Shown here: positions 49,309 through 57,302 of the stretch, in pieces
Layout: each line of letters opens with the position of its first letter
Numbering within the stretch: position 1 is the stretch's first letter
Assembly: GCA_052380005.1 (NCBI GenBank)
Contig: JBQTCJ010000012.1
Strand: one strand, 5' to 3'
DNA from: Salinarimonas sp052380005
Lineage (GTDB): Bacteria; Pseudomonadota; Alphaproteobacteria; Rhizobiales; Beijerinckiaceae
Length of the DNA: 64,000 nt
Notes under the pieces: generated by a model
Database searches by the model: none
Told to the model about the DNA's origin: nothing
What the model saw: the letters and a program-made list of their open reading frames with translations, nothing else
Position numbers and translations under genes: made by a program

Positions 49309-51948
49309 TCACCCCAGCATCCGCCCCACGATGTCGGACACGTCCCGCGAGAGCCCCGGTCGGTCGGCGATCGCCCGCAGCGTCGCCTCGGCCTTCGCCC
49401 GGCGGCCCGGCTCCATAGTGCGCCAGGTGTTGAAGGCGGTGAGCACGCGCGCGGCCGTCTGCGGGTTGGTGCCGTCGAGCGCCGTCACCTTGTCGGCCAC
49501 GAAGGCGTAGCCGGCGCCGTCCGGTCGGTGGAACTGCGTGGGGTTCGAGAGGGCGAAGGCGCCGATCAGCGCGCCGACGCGGTTGGGGTTCGACAGCGAG
49601 AAGGCCGGGTCCGCCATCAGCCGCTCGACCCGCGCCAGCGTGTCCGGCTGCGCCATCGTGGCCTGGAGCGCGAACCACTTGTCGAGGACGAGGGGCTCGC
49701 CGTCGAAGCGGCTGCGGAAGTCGGCGAGCATCTCCTCGCGTCGGGGCGTCGGCGGCGTGTGGGCGGCGACGCCGAGCGCGGCGAGGCGGTCGGTCATGTT
49801 GTCGGCCGCCTCGTACTGCGCCGCCGCGGCGGCGATGCCGGCCGCGGGGTCGGCGGCGGCGACGAGGTCGAGCGCACCGTTGCGCAGCGCGCGACGCCCC
49901 GCGCTCGCGGCGTCAGGCGTGTAAGGCGCGCGCGAGGCGAGCCGCTCGCGCAGCGCCGTGAGCCGCGGGCTGAGGGCCTCGCCGACGAGCGTGCGCATGC
50001 GCTCGCGGGCGGCGTGGATCGCGTCGGGATCGACGTCCGCGCCGATGTCCTGCGCGACGTCCGGCTCGCCGGGCAGGGCGAGCACGAGCGCGGCGAAGGC
50101 CGGGTCGCCCTCGCCCTCGGCGTCGAGGAAGGCGGCCAGCGCGTCCGAATAGGCCCGCACCGCCTCCTCGGCGAGCGTGCCGTCCACCGCCGCGCGGGTG
50201 AGGAGGCGAATCGCCACGGTCTGGGCCGACTGCCAGCGGTTGAACGGGTCGGGATCGTGGCGCAGCAGCGTCAGCAGGTCTGCCTCGGAGAGGTCGCGCG
50301 AGACGCGCACGGGGGCCGAGAAGCCGCGCAGCACGCTCGGGACGGGGCGCACGGCGACGTTCTCGAGCACGAGGCTGTCGGACGCCGTGTCGAGCACGAA
50401 CACGCCGTCCTCGCGCAGGCGCGGGGAGGTGGCGGGGATCTCGCGGCCGTCCTCGGCGACGAGGCCGAGCCGGATCGGTATCAGCGCGGGGCGCTTCGTG
50501 GGCTGGCCGGGCGTCGCCGGGATCGATTGGGCGAAGTCGAGGCGGTAGGTCCGCGCCGCCTCGTCCCAGTGCCCGGTCACCGCGAGCCGTGGCGTGCCGG
50601 CCTGCGCGTACCACAGGGCGAAATGCGCGAGATCGCGCCCGCTCGTCTGCGCGAAGCAGGCGAGGAAGTCCTCCACCGTCGCCGCGGAGTTGTCGCAACG
50701 CGTGAAGAAGAGGTCCATACCCGCCGCGAAGGCCTCCTCGCCGAGGAGGGTGCGCAGCATGCGGATCACCTCCGCGCCCTTCTCGTAGACCGTCGCCGTG
50801 TAGAAGTTGTTGATCTCGCGATACTCGCTCGGCCGCACCGGGTGGGCGAGGGGACCGGCGTCCTCGGCGAATTGCCGCAGGCGCAGCGCCCGGACCTCGG
50901 CGATCCGGTGGACGGGCCGCGAGCGCATGTCGGAGGAGAATTCCTGGTCGCGGTAGACCGTGAGCCCCTCCTTCAGGCAGAGCTGGAACCAGTCGCGGCA
51001 GGTGATGCGGTTGCCGGTCCAGTTGTGGAAGTACTCGTGCGCGACGATCGCCTCGATGTTGGCGTAGTCGGTGTCCGTGGCGGTCTCGGGGGAGGCGAGC
51101 ACGTACTTGTCGTTGAAGATGTTCAGGCCCTTGTTCTCCATCGCGCCCATGTTGAAATCGGACACGGCGACGATATTGAACACGTCGAGATCGTACTCCC
51201 GGCCGAAGACCTCCTCGTCCCAGCGCATGGAGCGCTCCAGCGCGTCGAGCGCGTAGCCGGCGCGGCCCTCCTTGCCGGGCTCGACGTGGACGGCGATCTC
51301 CACCGTGCGCCCGCTCTTCGTGGTGAAGGGCTTCGATATCTTCGCGAGCGTTCCGCCGACGAGCGCGAAGAGGTAGGTCGGCTTCGGATGCGGATCGCGC
51401 CACAGGGCGTAGTGCCGCGTGCCGTCGCCGACGGGGCCGCTCGCGACGAGGTTGCCGTTGCCGAGCAGCGTCGGCGCCTGCGCGGCGTCCGCCTCGATGC
51501 GGGTCTCGTAGACCGAGAGCACGTCCGGGCGGTCGAGGAAGTAGGTGATGCGCCGGAAGCCCTCGGGCTCGCACTGCGTACAGTAGACGCCCCGGGACCG
51601 GTACAGCCCCATGAGCTTGGTGTTGGCCGTGGGGTCGAGGCGGGTCTCGACGGCGAGCGTGAAGGGCCGGCGCGGCGGCCGGTGGATCACGAGCCCGTCG
51701 GCACTCGCGGTGTAGGCCTGCGCGTCGAGCGGGGCGCCGTCGAGACTGATCGCGACGGGCACGAGGTCGTCGCCGTCGAGCGCGAGCGGCACGTCGGCAC
51801 GGCCGAGCGGGTTCGGCTCGATCTCCAGCGTTGCGCGCACCCGCGTGGCGTGCGGATCGAGCGCGATGTCGAGCGCGACCCGCGGGATCAGGAAGTCGCT
51901 CGGGCGGTACTCGGCGAGCTTCACGGTCTGGGGTGTCTCGGTTCGCAT
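49309..51948 (-). CDS. pepN: aminopeptidase N (M1 family)
   Basis: PepN is a cytosolic zinc metallo-aminopeptidase that completes protein breakdown. The start at the ATG 51946-51948 (MRTETPQTVKLAEYRPSDF) gives 879 residues, close to E. coli PepN (870). The substrate-binding GAMENKGLNIF is near residue 262. The zinc motif HEYFHNWTGNRIT, with the third ligand Glu in KEGLTVYRDQEF, is at about 298-328. The C-terminal half is the helical DUF3458 (PepN C) domain ending DVSDIVGRMLG. Confidence 0.95.
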   Translation of the reverse strand: MRTETPQTVKLAEYRPSDFLIPRVALDIALDPHATRVRATLEIEPNPLGRADVPLALDGDDLVPVAISLDGAPLDAQAYTASADGLVIHRPPRRPFTLAVETRLDPTANTKLMGLYRSRGVYCTQCEPEGFRRITYFLDRPDVLSVYETRIEADAAQAPTLLGNGNLVASGPVGDGTRHYALWRDPHPKPTYLFALVGGTLAKISKPFTTKSGRTVEIAVHVEPGKEGRAGYALDALERSMRWDEEVFGREYDLDVFNIVAVSDFNMGAMENKGLNIFNDKYVLASPETATDTDYANIEAIVAHEYFHNWTGNRITCRDWFQLCLKEGLTVYRDQEFSSDMRSRPVHRIAEVRALRLRQFAEDAGPLAHPVRPSEYREINNFYTATVYEKGAEVIRMLRTLLGEEAFAAGMDLFFTRCDNSAATVEDFLACFAQTSGRDLAHFALWYAQAGTPRLAVTGHWDEAARTYRLDFAQSIPATPGQPTKRPALIPIRLGLVAEDGREIPATSPRLREDGVFVLDTASDSLVLENVAVRPVPSVLRGFSAPVRVSRDLSEADLLTLLRHDPDPFNRWQSAQTVAIRLLTRAAVDGTLAEEAVRAYSDALAAFLDAEGEGDPAFAALVLALPGEPDVAQDIGADVDPDAIHAARERMRTLVGEALSPRLTALRERLASRAPYTPDAASAGRRALRNGALDLVAAADPAAGIAAAAAQYEAADNMTDRLAALGVAAHTPPTPRREEMLADFRSRFDGEPLVLDKWFALQATMAQPDTLARVERLMADPAFSLSNPNRVGALIGAFALSNPTQFHRPDGAGYAFVADKVTALDGTNPQTAARVLTAFNTWRTMEPGRRAKAEATLRAIADRPGLSRDVSDIVGRMLG

Positions 51949-52156
51949 CGGGGGCCTCGTCCTCGGAAGGCCTCCGTTGTAGCGCCGGCGGGGGGCCGAT
52001 CGCAATGCTGCGGGGCGGATGGGACGAGGCCGGGAACAATCTCGGCCTCGCGGCGTCTCTCGTGGAGGTTGTTTTGAAGATACAATCGCAACAATGCTTT
52101 TCCCCGGTCGCGAGAGTTGCTAACGTGTTCATGCACGGAACGAGGAAGCAGGCGTG

Positions 52157-52360
52157 ATGACGGTGCGCGGCATGATGGGCAGCAAGCATGAGCGGCGCAG
52201 CGCGGGGCGCGACGCGTCGCCTCCCGATGCCGCGATGTCGTCGACGCGTCGCGAACTGGTGGAGGAGGCGCGGGAGATCCGCCGCGCTGGCCGCCGATAC
52301 GCGGGAGACAGCACGGCGCTCGTCCGCGAGGACCGGGACGACGATGGCCCTCGTCGTTGA
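52157..52360 (+). CDS. putative antitoxin of a VapC-type PIN toxin
   Basis: This short gene (67 residues from the ATG at 52157; GTG at 52154 is possible) has GAGGAAGCAGG upstream and overlaps the following PIN gene by 17 bases. The sequence is polar: SSTRRELVEEAREIRRAGRRY, then ALVREDRDDDGPRR. An ending like VREDRD is common in small PIN antitoxins of this kind, but there is no firm family match. The role is inferred from the overlap with the toxin gene. Confidence 0.5.
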   Translation: MTVRGMMGSKHERRSAGRDASPPDAAMSSTRRELVEEAREIRRAGRRYAGDSTALVREDRDDDGPRR

Positions 52361-52748
52361 CGCGTCCGTCGCGCTGAAATGGTACGTGGACGAGGACGGC
52401 GCGGACGAGGCGGAAGCGATCCTCGCGGGACCCGATCTCCTCTGCGCGCCGAACCTGATCCTCTTCGAGGTCGGCAACGCGCTGCGGAAGCACGTCCTGC
52501 GCGGGACGATGACCGCGGCCTACGCGATGCGGAGCGTTCGCTCGCTCGGAAGGGCGATCCGCGACCCGCAGCCGCTTTCGCGCCTCGCCTCGCGGGCGCT
52601 CGAGCTCAGCCTCGAGCTCGGGCACCCCATCTACGATTGCGCCTACATCGCACTCGCTCTGGACATGCGGCACGCCCGCCTCGCGACCGCCGATCGGCGG
52701 CTCGCGAGCCTCGCCGAGCGGACCGGAATCCCCGTCGTCGCCCTCTGA
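52344..52748 (+). CDS. vapC: PIN-domain toxin, VapC family
   Basis: This 134-residue PIN ribonuclease has all four acidic positions: VVDASVALKWYVDED near residue 5, ILFEVGNALRKH near 45, HPIYDCAYIALALDM near 95 and ARLATADRRLASL near 114. VapC toxins cut tRNA or rRNA. The ATG at 52344 lies inside the end of the antitoxin gene. The gene runs head to head with pepN and converges with pccB (7-base gap). Confidence 0.85.
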   Translation: MALVVDASVALKWYVDEDGADEAEAILAGPDLLCAPNLILFEVGNALRKHVLRGTMTAAYAMRSVRSLGRAIRDPQPLSRLASRALELSLELGHPIYDCAYIALALDMRHARLATADRRLASLAERTGIPVVAL

Positions 52749-52755
52749 CCCGCCC

Positions 52756-54288
52756 TCACAGCGGCAGGTTGTCGTGCTTCCGCCACGGCTCGTCCACCTC
52801 CTTCGAGCGGAGCATGGCGAGCGCGCGGGAGATGCGCCGGCGGGTCGAGTGGGGCATGATCACCTCGTCGACGTAGCCGCGCTCGGCCGCCGCGAAGGGG
52901 CTCATGAAGCGGTCCTCGTATTCCTTGGTGCGCGCGGCGAGTTTCTCGGGATCGCCGATGTCCTGGCGGAAGATGATCTCCACCGCGCCCTTGGCGCCCA
53001 TCACGGCGATCTGCGCCGAGGGCCAGGCGTAGTTCACGTCGCCGCCGATGTGCTTGGAGGCCATGACCACGTAGGCGCCGCCATAGGCCTTGCGGGTGAT
53101 CACGGTCACCATCGGGACGGTGGCCTGGGTGAAGGCGAAGAGCAGCTTCGCGCCGTGCTTGATCAGCCCGCCGTATTCCTGCGCCGTCCCCGGCAGGAAG
53201 CCCGGCACGTCCACGAACGTGACGATGGGGATCGAGAAGGCGTCGCAGAAGCGTACGAAGCGTGCCGCCTTGCGCGAGGCGTCACTGTCGAGCACGCCGG
53301 CGAGCACCATCGGCTGGTTCGCGACGATGCCGACCGTGCGGCCCTCGATGCGGCCGAAGCCGGTGACGATGTTCTTGGCGTAGCTCTCCTGGAGCTCGAA
53401 GAAATCCCCCTCGTCCACGACCTTCAGGATCAGCTCCTTCATGTCGTAGGGCTTGTTGGGATTGTCCGGCACGAGCGTGTCGAGGGAGTGCTCGATGCGC
53501 TCGGCGTCGTCGAAGCTCTCCCACTCGGGCGGCCCGTCCATGTTGTTGGCGGGCAGGAAGTCGACGAGGCGGCGGATCTGGAGGAGCGCCTCGACGTCGT
53601 TGTCGAAGGCGCCGTCGGCGACCGACGACTTCGTCGTGTGCACGGAGGCGCCGCCGAGCTCCTCGGAGGTGACGGTCTCGTTGGTGACGGTCTTCACCAC
53701 GTCCGGGCCGGTGACGAACATGTAGCTCGTGTCGCGCACCATGAAGATGAAGTCCGTCATCGCCGGCGAGTAGACGTCGCCGCCGGCGCAGGGGCCCATG
53801 ATGACGGAGATCTGCGGGATCACGCCCGACGCCTTGACGTTGCGCGCGAACACCTCGCCATAGCCCGCGAGCGCCGCGACGCCCTCCTGGATGCGGGCGC
53901 CGCCGGCGTCGAACAGGCCGATGATCGGGGCGCGCATCTTGAGCGCCATGTCCTGGATCTTGATCATCTTCTGCGCATGCGCTTCCGAGAGGGAGCCGCC
54001 GAAGACCGTGAAGTCCTTGGAGAAGACGAAGACCGCGCGCCCGTTGATCGTGCCGTAGCCGGTGATCACGCCGTCGCCGGGAACCTTGTTGTCCTGCATG
54101 CCGAAGTCCGCGCAGCGATGCTGCACGTACATGTCGAACTCCTCGAAGGACCCCTCGTCGAGAAGCAGCGCGATGCGCTCGCGCGCGGTCAGCTTGCCGC
54201 GCTCGTGCTGCGCCTTGATGCGCCGCTCGCCGCCGCCGAGACGCGCCTGGGCGCGCGCGTCCTCGAGCCTCTCCAGGATGTCCTTCAT
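52756..54288 (-). CDS. pccB: propionyl-CoA carboxylase beta subunit
   Basis: PccB is the carboxyltransferase subunit that makes methylmalonyl-CoA from propionyl-CoA. The 510-residue protein starts MKDILERLEDARAQARLGGGERRIKAQHERGKLTARERI, as in PccB. It has two crotonase-like halves with the oxyanion-hole glycines: DAGGARIQEGVAALAG with GPCAGGDVYSPA in the N half, and DVPGFLPGTAQEYGGLI with KAYGGAYVVMASK in the C half. The partner pccA (biotin subunit) is not in the window. An acetyl-CoA or methylcrotonyl specificity is less likely. Confidence 0.93.
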   Translation of the reverse strand: MKDILERLEDARAQARLGGGERRIKAQHERGKLTARERIALLLDEGSFEEFDMYVQHRCADFGMQDNKVPGDGVITGYGTINGRAVFVFSKDFTVFGGSLSEAHAQKMIKIQDMALKMRAPIIGLFDAGGARIQEGVAALAGYGEVFARNVKASGVIPQISVIMGPCAGGDVYSPAMTDFIFMVRDTSYMFVTGPDVVKTVTNETVTSEELGGASVHTTKSSVADGAFDNDVEALLQIRRLVDFLPANNMDGPPEWESFDDAERIEHSLDTLVPDNPNKPYDMKELILKVVDEGDFFELQESYAKNIVTGFGRIEGRTVGIVANQPMVLAGVLDSDASRKAARFVRFCDAFSIPIVTFVDVPGFLPGTAQEYGGLIKHGAKLLFAFTQATVPMVTVITRKAYGGAYVVMASKHIGGDVNYAWPSAQIAVMGAKGAVEIIFRQDIGDPEKLAARTKEYEDRFMSPFAAAERGYVDEVIMPHSTRRRISRALAMLRSKEVDEPWRKHDNLPL

Positions 54289-54676
54289 CGACGCCTCGTC
54301 TTCCGGATGCCGTGTGGATGCGGCTTAGCATGCGCGGGGCGAGGGGGGGAATGGGAAGAAAGGGGGAGGGGAGGACGGCGGGCGTTCGCCTCGTCCCGGC
54401 TCAAGCGTTCTGTTCGGACCGGAGCCGGCCGCGGAAGTGGCGAAGCCGCTCGACCGCATCACTCGGGGCGGTGGAGTGCTCGTCATCTCGTCTGGACTGC
54501 GCGCCGGTGGCGTGGACTAACCCCTTTCCGTGACCGGTGCCGACCGTCCATGGCAATCGCGCATGGATCCAATCGCCAAGCCATCCGCGAGCCATTCGAG
54601 CCTCCCTCCAGGCGTCCGCCATCTTGCCCCTCGTCAGCGCACAGACTATACCTGGACATATGCCCGGGAGGAAGCT
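54289..54676. promoter_or_regulatory. 388-base intergenic region with promoter for the second PIN module
   Basis: No gene was recognised between pccB and the next antitoxin. Close to its right end is a sigma70-like promoter on the plus strand: TTGCCC at 54624-54629, a 17-base spacer, TATACC at 54647-54652. The strong GGGAGGAAG ribosome-binding site for the TTG-started antitoxin lies at about 54667-54674. The rest is unremarkable. Confidence 0.5.
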
Positions 54677-54979
54677 TTGCCGCAATCTCGTGATCGCGCC
54701 GTCGCTCGATATCGCGCTCGCCTCGACGAGCGCGGGATCGCACGGTTCGAGGTTCTCGGCCGGAAGGCGGATCGCGATCTGATCCGCAGCGTCGCTCGTC
54801 GGCTTGCCGAAGGGTCGCCAGAGAGCGAGGAGCTCCGAGGCGTGCTCGGGCGTGCCTTGCGCCCGGCGGCCGGGGAGCCCGGCGGCATCTACCGCGCCCT
54901 GCGCGCTTCGCCGCTCGTCGGCGTCGACCTGCAGGTGTCAAGGCCATTCGAGGGCGGACGCGAGATCGATCTCGAATGA
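54677..54979 (+). CDS. antitoxin of a VapC-type toxin (TTG start)
   Basis: This 100-residue protein matches the alphaproteobacterial antitoxin type that reads RYRARLDERGIARFEVLGRKADRDLIRSVARRLAE and ends LVGVDLQVSRPFEGGREIDL. The N-terminal strand-helix-helix is likely a ribbon-helix-helix DNA-binding unit. The C-terminal helix and acidic end would bind the toxin. I choose the TTG at 54677 because GGGAGG lies 7 bases before it. A longer frame from 54530 is open but unlike the family. The stop overlaps vapC (ATGA). Confidence 0.75.
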   Translation: MPQSRDRAVARYRARLDERGIARFEVLGRKADRDLIRSVARRLAEGSPESEELRGVLGRALRPAAGEPGGIYRALRASPLVGVDLQVSRPFEGGREIDLE

Positions 54980-55407
54980 GCCGCTACCTCCTCGATACGA
55001 ACATCATCAGCGCTGCCGTCCGGCCAAATCCGCCGGATTCGCTATCCAGGTGGTTCTCCGAGCGCCACGACGAAGAGCTCTACGTTTCGTCATTGACGAT
55101 CGCCGAGCTGCAGCGTGGAATTCTTCAAATGCCTGCCGGAAGGAAGCGCGCCGGCTTGGAGGCTTGGTTCGCCGGGCCCACGGGGCCGCGGAACCTGTTC
55201 GCAGGGCGAATTCTCTCATTCGACGAGGAGGCCGCCCTCATCTGGGCGCGGCTCATGGCGGACGGCGTCGCGCGGGGGAGGCCGCGCAGCGGGCTCGACA
55301 CGATCATCGCCGCCGTAGCGGAAGCGAACGCGTGCGTGTTCGTGACGGAAAACGCTCGCGACTTCCCCGGCCTGGATATCCTCAACCCGCTCCGCAATCC
55401 GTCCTGA
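54976..55407 (+). CDS. vapC: PIN-domain toxin, VapC family
   Basis: The 143-residue PIN ribonuclease has MSRYLLDTNIISAAV (first Asp), SLTIAELQRGILQM (Glu), RSGLDTIIAAVAEANACVFVTENARDF (Asp plus the T-E-N segment) and ends DILNPLRNPS. It is the FitB/VapC type that usually follows an RHH or AbrB antitoxin. The ATG at 54976 overlaps the antitoxin stop by 4 bases. The ATP12 gene is convergent. Confidence 0.9.
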   Translation: MSRYLLDTNIISAAVRPNPPDSLSRWFSERHDEELYVSSLTIAELQRGILQMPAGRKRAGLEAWFAGPTGPRNLFAGRILSFDEEAALIWARLMADGVARGRPRSGLDTIIAAVAEANACVFVTENARDFPGLDILNPLRNPS

Positions 55408-55413
55408 TCGTCC

Positions 55414-56208
55414 TCACCCCGCCTCGCGATACAGCAGCACCGCCGCGTCGAACTCCCGCCGCCGCGCCGCCCGGCGCTCCGTCGCGATCGCGTCGGCGCC
55501 CCAGACGCGCTCCTGGTAGAGCTCGTCCGCGTGCGCGGCCTGCCAGGCATCGTCCGCCGCGAGAGCCCCGTCGGCCACCGCGAGCGCGATCAGGGCCGAG
55601 CCGGTGAGGGTCGTCGTCACGCTGAGTGCCGCGAGCGCGAAGGGGGAGGTCTCGCGGGAGACGCGCTGCGCCACCGCCGCGAGCGCCTCGCGAGGCTGCT
55701 CGACGAACATCACGCCCTGCGCCAGCACGAACCGCGCGCCGAGCCGCTCGCGGGCGAAGGCGAGAACCGGGTCCCAGGCCTCTCCCTGCGCAGCGACGAG
55801 GGCCTCGGGATCGCCCGCGCGGTAGCAGACGAGGTCCGAGCCCGCGTACTTCACGATCTCCTCGGCCACCGGCCCCATCGCCGCGCCGACCGCGTCGATG
55901 GCGACGTTGAGGAGTCGCGTCAGCGGCATCGCGGTGGGATCGATGCGCTCGCCCTGCGCCTGCCATTCGGCGGCGAGCGCGTCGCCCGCGCCGCGGGAGG
56001 GCGCAACGAGAGGTCGCTTGCCCGGGGTCTTCGCGGGGCGCCCGTCGAGGTTGAGCGCGAAGCCGCCGTCCGGATGCGGCTCGGCGGTCGCACGCTCGTA
56101 GAAGCGCCTGGGCAGCTCGGGCATCATCGCGGCGCGGGCCGCCTCGCGCGGATCGCGCCGCGTCTCCCCGGGCTCGGGGGCGAGATCGCGCCAGAAATCG
56201 TCGGGCAT
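55414..56208 (-). CDS. ATP12-family F1-ATPase assembly chaperone
   Basis: The 264-residue protein matches the alphaproteobacterial homologues of mitochondrial Atp12, which helps the F1 alpha subunit assemble. Landmarks are RRFYERATAEPHPDGGFALNLDGRPAKTPGKRPLVAPS near residue 34, EWQAQGERIDPTAMPLTRLLNVAID near 80, YAGSDLVCYRA near 121 and WDPVLAFARERLG near 145. The length is typical. The HAD phosphatase gene lies 83 bases upstream on the same strand. Confidence 0.88.
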   Translation of the reverse strand: MPDDFWRDLAPEPGETRRDPREAARAAMMPELPRRFYERATAEPHPDGGFALNLDGRPAKTPGKRPLVAPSRGAGDALAAEWQAQGERIDPTAMPLTRLLNVAIDAVGAAMGPVAEEIVKYAGSDLVCYRAGDPEALVAAQGEAWDPVLAFARERLGARFVLAQGVMFVEQPREALAAVAQRVSRETSPFALAALSVTTTLTGSALIALAVADGALAADDAWQAAHADELYQERVWGADAIATERRAARRREFDAAVLLYREAG

Positions 56209-56291
56209 GCTGCTCCTCTCGGGGCTTCGGGAAGGGGCTCGGGGACGATGACGTCACATAAGCCCGCACGCGCACGGCGCAAGCCGGCGGC

Positions 56292-56960
56292 TCACGCGCG
56301 CCACAACCCGTCGAGCGTGGGCAGGACGTCGGGGAAGCGGTCGACGATGACCTGCGCGCCTCGGTCGCGCAGCGCGCCCACCCCGTGGAAGCCGTACGAG
56401 ACGCCGATCGCGTGGATGCCCGCGGCGCGCGCCATCTCCATGTCGAAGGTCGAATCGCCCACCATCGCGGCGTCGGGCGCCGCGACGCCCGTCTCGGCGA
56501 GCGCCTGGAGGATCATGCCGGGATGGGGCTTGGAGGGCGCGTCGTCGGCGGTCTGGATCGTGGCGAACAGGCCCTCCCAGCCCTCGCGGGCGACGAGGTG
56601 GGCGACGCCGCGCCGGCTCTTGCCGGTGGCGATGCCGATCGCGAGATCCTCGCGGCGCGCCAGCGTCTCCAACGTCTTGCGCACGCCGGGATAGAGCGGC
56701 TCCTCGAGGGTGGCGTCCGCGCGCAGGGCGAAGAACATCTCGCGGTAGGTCTGCGCCATGGCCGCCCACGGCCCGTCCTCGCCGACGAGGACGCGGAAGG
56801 CTTCGGGCAGCGACAGGCCCACGATGGAGAGCGAGCGCTCTCGGGTGGGCGGCGCGAGCCCGTGCGCGCGGAAGGTGCGCGCCTGCGCCTCGACGATGAT
56901 GGCCTGGCTGTCGACGAGCGTGCCGTCGACGTCCAGGATGACGAGGCGCAGGCGGGACAT
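56292..56960 (-). CDS. HAD-superfamily hydrolase, phosphoglycolate phosphatase-like
   Basis: The 222-residue HAD phosphatase has the nucleophile motif ILDVDGTLVDSQAII near residue 8, motif II (GIATGKSRRG) near 110, the Lys of motif III in SKPHPGM near 144 and the acidic motif IV in VGDSTFDMEMARAAG near 168. The helical cap after motif I and the overall size fit Gph or pyrophosphatase PpaX types. The exact substrate is unknown. It starts 1 base after the small acidic gene and is part of a pseudouridine synthase-acidic protein-HAD operon. Confidence 0.85.
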   Translation of the reverse strand: MSRLRLVILDVDGTLVDSQAIIVEAQARTFRAHGLAPPTRERSLSIVGLSLPEAFRVLVGEDGPWAAMAQTYREMFFALRADATLEEPLYPGVRKTLETLARREDLAIGIATGKSRRGVAHLVAREGWEGLFATIQTADDAPSKPHPGMILQALAETGVAAPDAAMVGDSTFDMEMARAAGIHAIGVSYGFHGVGALRDRGAQVIVDRFPDVLPTLDGLWRA

Positions 56961-56961
56961 G

Positions 56962-57255
56962 TCAGTCCTCGTCCTCGTCGTCCTCGTCGAGGCCGTCGAT
57001 GGGGATGAGGAACATGACGATCGGCTCGTCGTCCTCCTCGGGCTCCTCGTCCATCTCGGCCTCGTCGAAGGAGTCGATCTCGTCCTCGGTGGCGGGGCGG
57101 ACATGGAGCGGGCTCTCGCCGTCCCAGATCTGCTTGCCCTCGCTCTCGAGCTCGATCATCTCGTCGGCGAGGCTCTCGAGCAGCTCGCGGGCTTCCGCCT
57201 CGGGGGTGGCGTCGGTGATGGCGACCGCGCGGCCGCCGATCTCGAGGGTGAACAT
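56962..57255 (-). CDS. hypothetical small acidic protein
   Basis: This 97-residue unknown starts MFTLEIGGRAVAITDATPEAEARELLESLADEMIELES, followed by KQIWDGESPLHVRPATEDEIDSF and an Asp/Glu-rich tail with the hydrophobic island PIVMFLIPIDGL. The ATG at 57253-57255 has AAAGGAAAG upstream. A GTG at 57304-57306, overlapping the stop of the preceding gene, would add 17 residues. I suspect it is a conserved operon partner of the synthase, but no function is known. Confidence 0.6.
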   Translation of the reverse strand: MFTLEIGGRAVAITDATPEAEARELLESLADEMIELESEGKQIWDGESPLHVRPATEDEIDSFDEAEMDEEPEEDDEPIVMFLIPIDGLDEDDEDED

Positions 57256-57302
57256 CGTCGTCTTTCCTTTCGGCCCGTCCGGCCGGTTCGGGGTCGTCTC
57301 GT

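Noticed and set aside
49180..52077. 965-codon plus-strand frame over pepN
   Set aside because: It is an antisense shadow of pepN: Arg/Val/Glu-rich with no recognisable domain, whereas pepN has complete zinc and substrate motifs.
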